Positions 1 to 11,140 of a stretch of DNA of 40,445 nt are shown piece after piece. The position numbers and the translations under genes were made by a program. Location: positions 989,559 through 1,030,003 of the forward strand of contig VHZZ01000003.1 in NCBI GenBank assembly GCA_009801015.1, given 5' to 3'. Within the stretch, counting starts at the first letter, position 1. Every line of letters begins with the position of its first letter. The stretch comes from Silene noctiflora. Its lineage: Eukaryota > Streptophyta > Magnoliopsida > Caryophyllales > Caryophyllaceae. The notes beneath the pieces are model-generated. The model worked only from the letters and a program-made list of their open reading frames with translations. It did no database searches and had not been told where the DNA came from.

Positions 1-848
1 CATTGTCTACTTTTATACCTTTCGGTGGGTGGGTGCCAAAATATAAGGGGCTTACATGAGAGTAGTTGTGTAAGTAAACATATGAAAAATAGATATATCT
101 CATTTTCTTAATATTTGTGCAAAAAGTAAATGTAAACAATTCAGTGGAAGAGAGGAAGTAGTAAATAATACGAAATTTATACTCAAATGAAAGCATTTTT
201 CGCAACGAATCCAAATATATAAGTTTCTAAATGTTTTGCAGTATACTTTTTGGTTAGATTTATAATCATTTTTTTCCATGTAAAATACAATTTTGATATT
301 AAAAATATCTTTGTCATAATCTTGGAAGATCTTATAATATACTTTTCTAAAACTAAAAAAGATGATGTGGATGCTCTAATATCGCTTGAAAAAAGCCTCT
401 TTTAATAATATAATATAGATATAGATTGTGAGACCTCTCACATAAGAGGTGGTTATTTTTTCCTTTTTTATCTTGTTAGTTATTAGTAAACATTGCAAAC
501 AGGTCAACCGTTTCAAGATTGGCTTGGGTCAATTCTCTTATTCATTAAGTGGCCTAACGTGCAATAACCCATTGCCGATAAATTACTTCCTAAGAGGTTT
601 GCTATAGTTCGCCCCTAGTTTTACTCATTATTCCCCTAACATATTATCTTATTACGCTTGAGATATTAAAACTCCTTTATACTTCCTTGTTTTTTTTTAC
701 CATTTTTGAACTCCGATTTCAAAATTTAAAAATCCCGCTTCAAAAATTAATAAAGTCAAAACCGGTTTAAAAAATCAAAATCCCACATACCACTTTTCAT
801 TCTTTACGTATTTTAGTAACCTTGATTCTCATATATTATTAAACGATA
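1..848. other. intergenic DNA, no feature recognised
   Basis: AT-rich sequence with no supported gene. No reading frame resembles a known protein, and no element ends or target duplications were found. A short inverted motif (GAGACCTCTCACATAAGAGG) near 430 could be an eroded MITE end, but nothing pairs with it. Confidence 0.5.
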
Positions 849-1310
849 ACTAATAACCAACGACTTTTAAATTAAAAACAAAAATGATGATTTTGACGAT
901 TTTTTTTCCCGGGTGTCTGATTTTGACAAAAATTCTCGGGTGTCCGATTTTGACAATTTTTTGTCTTCAAATCGCTTAACTTTATGAGACGAACACACCG
1001 GTAAAAAAAATAAAAATTGGAAAGTGAGTCCATTCGTGTGAAAAACACGAACTGACCTAAGCCCGTTCCTGTAAATCACACGAATGGGCCTAGGTCAGTT
1101 TATGTTTATTACACGAATTGGCCTGAGCTGGTTCGTATAAATCACATGACTCAACCTAGGTCAATTCGTATGTTTTACCTGAATGGACCATTTCATTTTT
1201 TTTACCATTGCATTCGTCTCGTCGAAATTAGCGATTTGAAAAAACTTCGTCGAAAATAGACATTCGAGCACAAAATTATGGCCGCTTAAAGATTTTCGTT
1301 AGTAATAGCC
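849..1310. mobile_element. foldback / long-inverted-repeat MITE
   Basis: The two halves are imperfect inverted copies of each other. The left arm has, in order, a GTCCGATTTTGAC block, CAAATCGCT, GAGACGAA, GGTAAAAAAAATAAAA and GTCCATTCGTG. The reverse complement of the right arm (about 1180-1310) has CAAATCGCT, GAGACGAATGCA, GGTAAAAAAAATGAAA and GTCCATTCAGG in the same order. The arms are about 200 bp with a short middle near 1085-1110 that itself carries CCTAGGTCA-type palindromes. There is no coding capacity. The outer ends are approximate and I found no clear target duplication, so the superfamily is unassigned. The arms are much more diverged than those of the 39397-39839 element, suggesting an older insertion. 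Confidence 0.7.
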
Positions 1311-1589
1311 AATTTTTATCCCAATTTAAATCATTATTATTTATCGTTTATGTTATCAATGCTAACATAGATAAAAAGTTCATTAATCCAAGTTCAATAT
1401 TATTTTTATGTTAATTCAGATAATTAATACGATAATTCATATATAATTTAAGTTACCGTCACTTATTTTCGATTAATCGATACAAAATAATGTTAGAAAT
1501 ATTTTGTAGAGAGAGATGGGCAAAGTTGGAAAGTTAAAATGAAAAATAGGGGCGAAATGAGTAATATAGGTGCGAAATTATGGATGGCA

Positions 1590-1760
1590 ATTATGACCAA
1601 ACCAAACCGAACCCGAATCAAACCGAAGGAAAACATTCGATCCAAACCCACCTTTTAAAAAACCCATCCCCTATTTAAAAACACATCCATATCCACTATT
1701 GAAAAATCCGACCAAATCCAAACCCGATCCAATCATACCCGAACCCAAGGAAGACTAATT
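1590..1760. repeat. degenerate CCAAACC/AACCCGA-rich tract
   Basis: A C/A-rich stretch built from irregular repeats of CCAAACC, AACCCGA and AAACCCA words. It has no fixed period and no supported reading frame. Such tracts are common between plant genes; no function is proposed. Confidence 0.4.
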
Positions 1761-1783
1761 CGAACCTGTGACCTATTATCTAT

Positions 1784-1970
1784 CAAAGCGTCTTCCTTGT
1801 GACGGGTCGGTACTTGTGACGGGTAATACCACTCACAAAATGAATAAAGCAAAAAGTGGGGATACCCCTCCACTTGCTTTCCTCTCTCCTCTCATGGGTC
1901 TTTTGTCTCACAATTTGGTACCCGTCTTCTCAAAGTGACGGATACTTTCCGTCACAAATGAGAATTCCCA
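1784..1970. mobile_element. Mutator-like MITE, copy A
   Basis: A 187 bp element flanked by 9 bp near-identical duplications (ATTATCTAT at 1775-1783, ATTATCCAT at 1971-1979). It begins CAAAGCGTCTTCCTTGTGAC and its far end, reverse-complemented, reads TGGGAATTCTCATTTGTGAC. Each arm also holds a subterminal GTGACGGG/CCCGTC pair, so the arms can fold twice. A 9 bp duplication is the usual signature of the Mutator superfamily. It has no coding capacity. The same family recurs at 10141-10337 in the opposite orientation. Confidence 0.8.
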
Positions 1971-2279
1971 ATTATCCATAATACTTCTATTCTCATATAG
2001 AAATTAAAACACGAGTCATAGCGTGGAACGACAGCATTGATCCGCGCCTCGTATTATATTATTTTTTACGAAAAGACAAAATTTCAAGCAAAAACCACCT
2101 TTTTTCCGCACAAAAGAGTTAAAAATTGTAAAATACAATTGATAGTGACGTGATTTTCCCTAATTTCCTCCTCAAAATTCATTTTTCAAACCCAAATTTC
2201 CACCAAATCCCTTAAAACTGTACTACTCATCACTGAATTTCCACTCTTTATTTAATTTCTGATTATAACAATTTCAGCT
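1971..2279 (+). promoter_or_regulatory. MOB1 upstream region and 5' leader
   Basis: A stretch between the MITE and the MOB1 start codon. It contains an AT-rich possible TATA element (TATTATATTA near 2053) and a C/T-rich leader from about 2155 that looks like a transcribed 5' UTR. The transcription start is not determinable from sequence. The MITE insertion brings element DNA to within about 310 bp of the start codon. Confidence 0.35.
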
Positions 2280-5200
2280 ATGAGTCTCTTTGGTCTTGGA
2301 AGGTTAGGTTTAATTGATTTAGTTATAGTCCCTGAATTTATTTGTGTTTTATGAATTCATATGAATATGAACTGGGTTTGTTTTAATTTGATTAGGGTTT
2401 GATGTTTTATCATTGATTAGTTGGTATTCGAGATCTATATGATTGTTATGTGGGTAATTTGATGTGATCTTCATGTATTTTTTCGTCCCGATTTTTTGTT
2501 TACGTTTTATATTCTTTGTGAGAGTGTTTTAATCGAAGGTAAATAAATAATTTAGACGGAGTGAATTTGTGTCTTGAGCCTAGATGGTATGGAATATGGA
2601 CTGTTTTGATAGATTCTTCATCTGGGTTACTGCCAGATTCTGATTATGTTGGTTGGAGAATAATCAAAGATTTGAACTTTGGTGAGACGGTTTTAAAGGT
2701 GTTAATTGTTGATTATAAGTGAATTGATCTAAGTGAATCTTGAATTATTAGCTTATTGCCTTTTCGGGTCTGTAATGAGGTGAGGAGGGTAGGGAAGTAG
2801 TGTCTAGATTAGGAAATGGAGGTTGTGCCTTGAGCTCCTTGGTACTATTGAACTCTATGCCTTAGTGATCAGGACATTATATGCAATATAATTAGCTTGT
2901 GGAGACAGAAGATGGGGGCGGTGATAGTAGCACTTTGAAGTGAGTAACCTCAGCTAAGCTTCTAAGTTACGAGGATTTCTTTTAAGTAAACTTCAGTTGT
3001 TGGTTTTATGGGGAGGGAAGAAAAAAGAGGTGGACAGCTTAGTTAAGAAATGCTGTCTCTTACTTGTGGTAGGTAGTTGTATTGAGAGAAACGAAAGGTA
3101 GATGCATGGAGATTTTTATTTTGTTAAAGCACCGTTGTTGACAATGAATGTTTCTTACTCGTTTGACCATCATACGTAAGTTAGTTGTATGATTAAGATT
3201 TTACTCCTTCAATTCCAAACACATGCTCTCACCCCGCAAGTTTTGTGAGAGGAGTTTAAATTTACGAGGGCACTTGGATTTGAAGGGAGGGGGTACTTGA
3301 TTGCAATTGTTGAAATAATGTGTAAACTGTAAACGTATATGTGAATCTTTAAAAATTAGCCTTTTGATTTTCTTTAGGTCTAGCTACGAATGTTGAGGCA
3401 CATGTTACTATTAAGGGAGGAGGACCTATATATCTCGGTTATATTGTAGCCATTACCTTAGTCTTAACCACTAGATTTAAAGTGTGGAGACGAGGAGAGT
3501 TCCAACACCGTGAAGTAACCTAATTCGTTCTTGATGTGGGGAAGTATAAACAAAAGTTGACTAAAAATTTGTAGTGACAATAGATTATGAGAAGAAATCC
3601 ATGAATTTTTTTATGCTATCTCATGCACCCATTGTACCCACGTGGTATGTTACTCGGTCTCACGTAGGAGTGTTGCCATGTTGGATATACCTTCCATATT
3701 TATTTTGATCTGCTAATTTTTTAAGCAACACATTTGATATCGACTATGTTACGTAAAGTAACGAAAGAGAAAAACAATTAAAAGGAAAGAAAACAATATA
3801 AATTATAAAATCAAAAGAAAAGAAAAGTGAATTTGGAATGATTTAAAAAACACATTTGGAAGTGACGAAGTTATGAAAAATAAGCAAAATGTTAAGCCAA
3901 ACTCTATCATCTATTTATTATCATTCCATATCGTTCTCACCAATAAATTAAATATTCTACCGCATGACAATTCAGTGTCACCTTCAAACAATAATGTGGA
4001 AATGTGAAGATGCGTACGATGTTAACTGGTGGGCGTCTGTAGTTTTGTACTTAGGACTGTCCTAAAGAGAATAAAAATGGATCTCTGGGCCATTAGATGA
4101 GTTTCGTACTTTCGTTAATCTACCCCTAAAAACAGGCGAGTCCAATGTAGTTCTATGTATGTACCTGACATGTTCGTGAAGCATAATCTGTTATTTTATT
4201 GCTGTGTATTTATCTAACGAATTCTTTGTAACGAAAAGCTTTATATGGTTCAAAATCTGGATAGTATCAGTGGAGAAATGATCCTTGATCAATCTTTGCT
4301 AAGATTTCCTTTTGAGGTGTAAATGAAATCTGACAGCTAGTATTTTCTGGCAGGAACCAGCGAACATTTCGGCCAAAGAAGAGTGCCCCTTCTGGGAGTA
4401 AGGTTTGTTTTCATTTATATACACGGGCATGTACTCTAATCATTCTATGATTTCGTATACCCTTGTCAAGGAATTTTAACTAGAGGAAGTTTGTAAACAA
4501 ACCGTTAAGACCTGGAAAAGACTGGATTGTAAAGGGGCATTTCCATTGTACTTAAACACTTAGTGGCTATGGAAAGTTGTAATGAGGTGTGGTTGTTTTT
4601 TCTTTCTTACACGCTCTTTGATTTCACCAGAGTTGTTGCTAGTGTAGTATTTCCTATCTAACAAGTGAGATGGTTTCTTGCACAGTTTTTTTTTTAGCAA
4701 TGTGAGGTTATCGTAGATCACCTTAATTTTAATCATGCTCTTGTTTCCAGACAAAGTCATGTTGAAACTGAAAATAAATGTTAGGAGACAACGTTAGGTT
4801 ATTTTATATATGTCTGAACCGGCATCTTTGATTGTGTTTTCCTTTATTGGCAGGGGGCTCAATTGAGGCAGATTATTGATGCAACATTAGGCAGCGGGAA
4901 TCTAAGGGAAGCTGTGCGACTTCCTCCAGGGGAGGACTTGAATGAATGGCTTGCCGTAAACAGTACATTTCTCTTTTATAGCCTTTTCTTTCTTTCTTAC
5001 CATTCTCCATATCCTCTCAGTGATCGTACTTGTCTTTCGTTACACAGTTTTGACACAATTTGTTTATTTAGCTTAGATTAGATGTTAGCCTCTTTGAATA
5101 CATTTCTGTTCTATCTTATTTTGACAGAAATCCTCAAAAGGCATAGCTTATTTGACTCTCATTCTTTCGTCTGTTTTCAGCTGTTGATTTCTTCAACCAG

Positions 5201-8200
5201 GTGAACCTGCTCTATGGTACTCTCACAGAGTTCTGTACAGCGGAGAGCTGTCCTACCATGACAGCAGGCCCCAAGTAATTCCTTTTAGATAAACCCTTAA
5301 GTTACTAGTATATTACTATAAAAGATAAATTTCTCTTGCAGTTATATATAGAAAATACACTTGTCATAATCATAATCGAATTTCAAACTGCTCGCATTGC
5401 CAAAAAATTGTTCTATGCGACCTTGATTCTTATGAACCAGCAGGTATTAATTTGGAAAGCTAGATCTTAGATGACACATGTTTTGTTGTTTAATTTGACC
5501 TGTATATATATGTGAGATCTCAGTGAATAAATTTGTTAAATTGACTTTATTCTAGTATCAATCACAGATCTATCTTTGAGGAATTTTTATAACCTTTTTG
5601 GTAACACAGTTAATGCTTAGAAGTTAGACTATCTTCTTTCGAAATGAGTGAATGGGAATTAATTTCGTAGAATGAGAAAAGTTTTGTGGGTTTCTTGATG
5701 TTGGCATTTAGATTTGTCATAGAGAAATGCTCTACACATGCTCTGTTGATGCGAAGTTGTGGTTTTATCTAGGTTATGGAGTATAATGTATACCACTATA
5801 TTGATTTATCATTTTTTTTTATGATATAATTAATTGTTGGATTTAAGGTAAAGTCCAGTTTCCATTCACAGCGAGGCCGAGTACTCATAATTCTTTTCAT
5901 CTCAAGTATGATGGTGTAAACCAAATAGTTCACAAAACTCTGTGCACCTTTTTCTTTTACTGTGAAGTAGGATATTATTGATGTAATTTTCAGTCTGTGT
6001 TGTTCGGAAACTGTGTTGAAGCAACACATGGACAAGAGACTCCATACATCCAACCATTTCAGTATGTGTGATTCGGAAACAGTGTCAGAAACAACACATG
6101 GATAAGACTCCATACATCCGCTCCCCGATAGCTAAGGCACTAGAATAATGATGTTGTAAGGTTTAAGTCAAATTGTTGAGATGAATTGTGCTTCATCCCC
6201 TGCATGTAGTTAGTTGGTGGGTGAGGAGAAAGATAATACGGAATATGGAGTTTGTTAGTCTCAGGCGGCTATGGTACGAGGTTATACACATCTTGCTAGC
6301 CTGAGCACCTGGACCTGTATGGGACAGTGACCACACTACCACAGTGTTTATTATCTGAGCACCTTTTGGTTTCATCCAAGTAGGCACCTTATTTCACATG
6401 TTGACATTTGGCCTTAATTGTTGTTGCACTTGACTGTTTACTCTGGAGTAGTTCATCATGTATCCCTTGGATCTGTAACGGTATAGAGGGATTTGAATAG
6501 TGTTGTTAGAAGGTAAAGGTTGGATACTAAGATAGTTCAGCTTTCATTAAGGTCCGGTGGTGGTTACTGAGGTAGTTTTGGACGAATATTTGCAAAAGTA
6601 GGTTCACCTTGATGCTTATAGGATAAAATTGAGCTAACTATTTTTTTTTTAAATTGTAGCCAGAATATTTGGTTAGAATGAATTGTGAATATTTGATAAT
6701 GTGTATACTTTTTGTTTGTAGCTTATCTGTGCAGGGGTTGGTATTAATTTTTTTTCCTCGATTTCACAGATAAATGTTCAGTTCCTGATTGTGTTCTTTT
6801 ATATGTGTGCTGCTGTTATGGACTTATGGTTCACTACTGTTTATGGCAATAAATTTGCGTCACTCAATTTTTTGTGTAAATGTGTCTGCGTGTTATGTAC
6901 CAATCACCAGAGGTCTTGCTATCCTTCAAAACCTGTATTATCTCGAGCGATGATGTCAGAATTAAACTTACCCTTGGATTTTGTGAATTATGCTTCACAG
7001 GTATGAATATCGATGGGCTGATGGCGTGCAAATCAAGAAACCTATTGAAGTTTCTGCTCCAAAATATGTTGAATACTTGATGGATTGGATTGAATCTCAG
7101 TTGGATGATGAATCCATATTCCCTCAGAAAATTGGTAATCCTCTTTTAGTGCATTTGTCCACCAAGGGTGTGCTAGTAGTTATTGAAGTGATACATAAAC
7201 CGTAGAATACAAAATGTTTTCTTTGCATTCATGGGGTTTAGAGAAAGAGTCCCATTGCAATTGTTCGGGGATAATTTGTGTTTGAAGACTTGGGGGAAGG
7301 CTAGAGCTGTAATAGTCACCATGACCCTGTTTCACATGAATACTATTTTTGTTTGATTCGGCTCTTGGTTCTGGGCGCAGGTGCTTTCTTAGATGTGGAC
7401 AGGACCATGTTTTTTTTTTTTTTTTTTTAAAATTTACGTGTTTTGACATAACATGGAGTGTCTTGACAATGGTTTCGAAACATGATACTCAACCAAAGTG
7501 ATGTTGAAGTAACATAGCCCAAAAGGAATTATTATCGTGTTATTATATGTATACAATATTCTTAGAAGTTAACAGTGGATAGTAAATGATAAGCGTTGTT
7601 ACTTCAAGACTCCACTATGGCTGCATGTTTACACTTTGACCTTCCAACATGACATGACACTCTAATCCAAAATTTATTGTCCCCTTTTGACTTCTGTTAT
7701 CAAATGATGTCGACCTTCTCAATGTCCTCAATGCACGCAATTTTTCAAGTGTATATATATGTAAATAGCTGAATGGATAAATTCATAAATTTAACATGAC
7801 AAATTTTACATTTTATCTCTACATATACATGTAGAAATTAACGGTCAATGTTCACCAAAATCGTATGGGGAGTGGGGACTATAAATTTGGGATGGAGGAA
7901 GTATTTCATTTGAGTGCAAAAACATGAAACATTGAATTAACTAGATGTCCGGTCGTGTTCGACACTTGTAGAGTTGGAGTGACATAACTAGTAAGTGTTG
8001 CCTAGGCAGCATTTGCCTGGTGTTTTTTTATTGTTTCAACTGTTAGTCAGGTTTCCAATGTTTTTAATGTGACTTTGTGGAATTATTCATTTGTAGGGGC
8101 ACCATTTCCCTCAAACTTTCGAGATGTTGTCAAGACAATCTTCAAACGGTTGTTTAGGGTTTATGCTCATATTTATCACTCGCACTTCCAGAAAATCATC

Positions 8201-9391
8201 AGTCTTAAGGAGGAGGCGCACTTGAATACTTGTTTCAAGCATTTCATACTATTCACCTTTGTAAGTTCCTTACCCATTTTGTTGAAAGCTACCAGGATTT
8301 AGTTGCAACTATTTATGCTCTAAAATTGATATTTCTAGAACGCTGAAATTACTGTTTTGAACTTACTGGGTGGTTCTTATGTCTAATTAGGAAAATAAAT
8401 ATGCATATGTTTGAAGCTCATTATAAATTGGAGTATTTTTTCAGACTTACAAAATACGGACAACCTAAAATGTAGCTGAATTCCCATATCTTGTTACTCT
8501 ATCGTCAATTCATCACTCCTATTTTTACAAAGTTTTTGTTTTATTCATTTTAAAAGAGAATAACTTGGCCTTTGGTAATAAAAGTACTATTCTGTCGTAT
8601 TTTAATCTGTTCTCTACTCAATATCCCAAGCAGCTGTTACATGCTTTCAAAAGTTTGCAAGTGCACTACAAATCAAGTTTTTTTAGATAATCCACACCTC
8701 TTTTGATGGACGGGGTTGTGATGTCGGACTTTGACACTTTGTTGCATTACTTTTTAAATTTGGTGTACAATGTGAGGAGGGAGGGGGAGGGGAGGTGAGG
8801 GGAGATGGTCATTTCCTTCCAAATCTTTCCAATTTTGGAAGAGATTTTATATAGCTTTGTGAAACGAAAATGGTCATTGGCTGCTGGTAGGTTAGATTTC
8901 GATATTGGGTAAGGACGAAGAGTAGTTTTTTTTTCTCCAAAGTTTTGAGGAGTAACTTGAACACTTGTGAATATTTAGCATTATTGTGAGATTATCTCAC
9001 GTAATGAATGGGTAAATGGAGCGGTCTTACAACAATCATAGTGTGAGGCCGTTTTAGTTTTACATTTTTAATACATGCTCTTTTGAGTATCTTTGTCTTG
9101 CAAAAGAGTTGCCTTTACAACTTTATTGTTGCCTTCTAGAGCATCGTATTCTTATTGCTCTTTTCTTCTCTTTTTTCTTTTCGTATGAGGCCATTGTGTT
9201 GCATTTTAATACATGCTCTTTGGAGTATCATTGTCTTGCAAAATAGTCGCTTTCATAACTTGATTGCTGCCTCCTGGAGGATCTTATACTGGTTGCTCTT
9301 GTTTTCTGGCTTTCTATAGGAATTTGGACTCATTGACAAGAAAGAGCTGGCTCCGCTTCAAGAACTCATAGAATCAATTGTTCCATACTGA
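2280..9391 (+). CDS. MOB1: MOB1 kinase activator (7 coding exons)
   Basis: Coding exons: 2280-2302, 4354-4402, 4854-4962, 5181-5274, 7001-7134, 8097-8260 and 9320-9391. All introns are GT-AG and the total is 645 nt, 214 aa, which matches the family length. The protein starts [19 protein letters not shown] and ends [12 protein letters not shown]. By established knowledge MOB1 binds and activates NDR/LATS-type AGC kinases in the Hippo-like pathway, and in plants it affects growth, cell division and sporogenesis. The zinc site is intact at Cys79, Cys84, His161 and His166, the same numbering as human MOB1A. The threonines phosphorylated by Hippo kinase in animals are present as Thr12 and Thr35. 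The start codon is the first ATG and gives the canonical N-terminus. Introns 1 (2.05 kb) and 4 (1.7 kb) are long. Nothing indicates a defect. Confidence 0.96.
2303..4353 (+). other. MOB1 intron 1
   Basis: A 2,051 bp intron following the eighth codon, which it splits. The only element I recognise inside is a small degenerate Stowaway-like hairpin (3204-3293). The rest is AT-rich with no other supported feature. Long first introns in plant housekeeping genes can carry expression-enhancing signals; nothing specific is visible here. Confidence 0.85.
3204..3293. mobile_element. small degenerate Stowaway-like MITE
   Basis: A 90 bp hairpin flanked by TA dinucleotides, inside MOB1 intron 1. It starts CTCCTTCAATTCCAA and ends TTGGATTTGAAGGGAGG plus GGG. 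The ends pair imperfectly and resemble the CTCCCTCC terminus of Stowaway (Tc1/mariner) MITEs. The divergence suggests an old copy. Confidence 0.6.
5275..7000 (+). other. MOB1 intron 4
   Basis: A 1,726 bp intron that splits a lysine codon (AA|G). It contains a short tandem duplication (5990-6119). Reading frames seen here run into the next exon only by chance and have no family match. Confidence 0.85.
5990..6119. repeat. two-copy tandem duplication, ~68 bp period
   Basis: Two adjacent copies within MOB1 intron 4. Both carry TTCGGAAAC, then CAACACATGGA, then GACTCCATACATCC. They differ at several positions, so the duplication is not recent. No function is evident. Confidence 0.7.
7655..7901. 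mobile_element. Stowaway-like MITE in MOB1 intron 5
   Basis: The right end reads GGGATGGAGGAAG followed by TA, and its reverse complement (CTTCCTCCATCCCAAATTTA) pairs with the left end (CTCTAATCCAAAATTTATTG near 7657). Both arms continue into a GTCCCC block. This fits a diverged Stowaway of about 247 bp. The left boundary is approximate because the left TA is not clear. Confidence 0.55.
8779..8802 (+). other. potential G-quadruplex motif
   Basis: Four G-runs of 3, 5, 4 and 4 separated by loops of 1, 1 and 6 nt, on the sense strand of MOB1 intron 6. The pattern meets the usual G3+N1-7 rule. It could form in DNA or in the pre-mRNA; whether it does is unknown. Confidence 0.5.
9057..9310. repeat. 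~130-140 bp tandem duplication next to the last MOB1 exon
   Basis: Two adjacent imperfect copies. Each has a TTTTAATACATGCTCTTT block, then GAGTATC, TTGTCTTGCAAAA, a TTGCTGCC/TTGTTGCC block and GCTCTT. The second copy ends about 10 bp before the intron 6 acceptor, so it supplies part of the branch-point and polypyrimidine region of the last intron. The first copy holds a similar pyrimidine tract but no matching acceptor use is evident. Confidence 0.7.
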
Positions 9392-10140
9392 CGTAGCTCT
9401 TCGTTCGTTACCCATATGCTTCGAACACAAAAAACGAACCAAATAAAGGACTTATAGGAACTGATTATAGTAGTAGATACTTTGATTATACTCTGTGTAT
9501 ATGCTTCAGTTTTATAGATCCTCAGCGAGTCAGCGTTACATGAAATAACCCGAATGCTTTGTTGTTTTCTGAGCCATAACAGGTTTTCTAGTTTATCCCG
9601 ACCTTTTTTTATCTCGTTATGATCGATTCATGTAATTGTCAATTTACCAAGGGAGCACTTGGTGTCGTACTGTTGTGGTCTTATTATTAGCACTAGTCGT
9701 GCTTAAGACTGTATACAACGGTCACAATATAGCCTGAAAAGAAGCTGTTTTCAGTTTTAAGACGGTTTTAAATGAGATTTCAGCGACATGTCTCCGTCTT
9801 TGATATAGTTTCATGGTGGACCCACATATGATGGAGATCAGTTCTTATACTTCCTTCCAAAAGGGGAAGCTCATTACAGATGTCTAGTGCTATCGGAAAG
9901 TAATGTCATTCACGTCTTTTGTCATTCTCTTGATTGACTGACTAATTTTTGTTACCTGAATGGTAAAGGGGATGTTAATTCGAATTACGGGTTTAATGTT
10001 AAAAAATTAGCAACTTTACTTCAACCATGAGGCGAAGAGTTTTCGATGTTTACCTTTATTTTCGAAATCAGCTTAACAAACACTTGTCAAGTAACATTAT
10101 TTCAATATCGCTCGCACTTCCAAGATGGTGATTGATTCAA
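9392..10140 (+). other. MOB1 3' UTR and downstream spacer
   Basis: An AATAAA hexamer lies at 9442-9447, about 50 nt after the stop codon, and could serve as a near-upstream polyadenylation element. Plant poly(A) signals are loose, so the cleavage site is unknown. The rest of the spacer has no supported gene. Around 9720-9800 there are weak AAGACGG/GTCTCC words like those in the nearby MITE, but without paired ends. Confidence 0.45.
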
Positions 10141-10337
10141 CACAAATTCTCATTGAAGACGGACACTATTCGTCACAAGCTGAAGACAGATAGTGCCCCT
10201 CTCAGAATATGCAAGTGGCACCAAACATGGATGCTCCATTTTCCATCCACTTGTCCTCTCATTTGCTTTATTGTGAGAGGGGCACTATCCGTCTTCAGCT
10301 GGTGACAGATAGTGTCCGTTACAAGCAAGACGCTTTG
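10141..10337. mobile_element. Mutator-like MITE, copy B
   Basis: A 197 bp element between identical 9 bp duplications (TTGATTCAA at 10132-10140 and 10338-10346). The arms are about 60 bp and pair well: both contain ACGGACACTAT, then a GTCACAAGCTGAAGAC-like block, then ATAGTGCCCCTCTCA. The end reads CGCTTTG, the reverse complement of the CAAAGCG start of copy A, and the start (CACAAATTCTCATT) matches the other end of copy A. So it is the same family in the opposite orientation. The perfect duplication and well-matched arms suggest a younger insertion than copy A. Confidence 0.85.
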
Positions 10338-10346
10338 TTGATTCAA

Positions 10347-10746
10347 AGATAACACGGGACGGTCCATACTTCAAAGTACTCTACACGTATTCTTTTCTAT
10401 TTTATACTTCATAAATACAACATATTAACATATACGAGTACAATATAAAATAATATATGTTGTAATGCAATGTTTTTCACTCTCTAATTGTAGTACGGAG
10501 TACGATCTACCCTGATATGATATCAAATAGGATTCTCTCAATTTATTCATAAATAGAGGTTAATTTCTTGTCGATTTGTCCAATTTTTATTCTAAAACAA
10601 TCTAACGGTTATAATTTCAAATGGAAAATAATGTATCAGATAATAAAGAGCCAATATAAATTCTTGAGAAATAAATTTCTCCATTCCTCGCTTACATTGA
10701 GTCACAAGCCATAATGCACAATTCTAATTGTCGAGAGCAGTATATA
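10347..10746. other. intergenic DNA, no feature recognised
   Basis: AT-rich spacer with no gene. A short GTAGTACGGAGTACG palindrome sits near 10492-10506, but nothing pairs with it at a distance. Confidence 0.45.
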
Positions 10747-10855
10747 CTCCCTCCTAGTCTCTATGTTGGTTCCCTTTCTTTTGAGCACCAAAATTAAGAA
10801 AATGAATAACTAGCACCGAAAAAAAAAGAGGAACCAACACAAAAATTAGGATAAG
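10747..10855. mobile_element. short Stowaway-like MITE
   Basis: A 109 bp hairpin flanked by TA on both sides. The left arm reads CTCCCTCCTAGTCTCTATG then TTGGTTCC; the right arm, reverse-complemented, reads CTTATCCTAATTTTTGTG then TTGGTTCC. The left terminus is a good Stowaway end, while the right end has drifted. It lies 60 bp from the assembly gap. Confidence 0.65.
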
Positions 10856-10914
10856 TATGATTTATGAAGACAACCTATCTTCTTCTTCTTTTTTAATAAT
10901 AAATAAAATCATAT

Positions 10915-11140
10915 NNNNNNNNNNNNNNNNNNNNNNNNNNNNNNNNNNNNNNNNNNNNNNNNNNNNNNNNNNNNNNNNNNNNNNNNNNNNNNNNNNNNNN
11001 NNNNNNNNNNNNNNNNNNNNNNNNNNNNNNNNNNNNNNNNNNNNNNNNNNNNNNNNNNNNNNNNNNNNNNNNNNNNNNNNNNNNNNNNNNNNNNNNNNNN
11101 NNNNNNNNNNNNNNNNNNNNNNNNNNNNNNNNNNNNNNNN
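10915..11140. other. assembly gap (226 Ns)
   Basis: Undetermined bases. The left edge has a TTC-rich and TAATAA-rich stretch and the right edge an A/T-rich stretch, so low complexity or a repeat may have broken the assembly. The gap lies between genes. Nothing can be said of its content. Confidence 0.99.
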
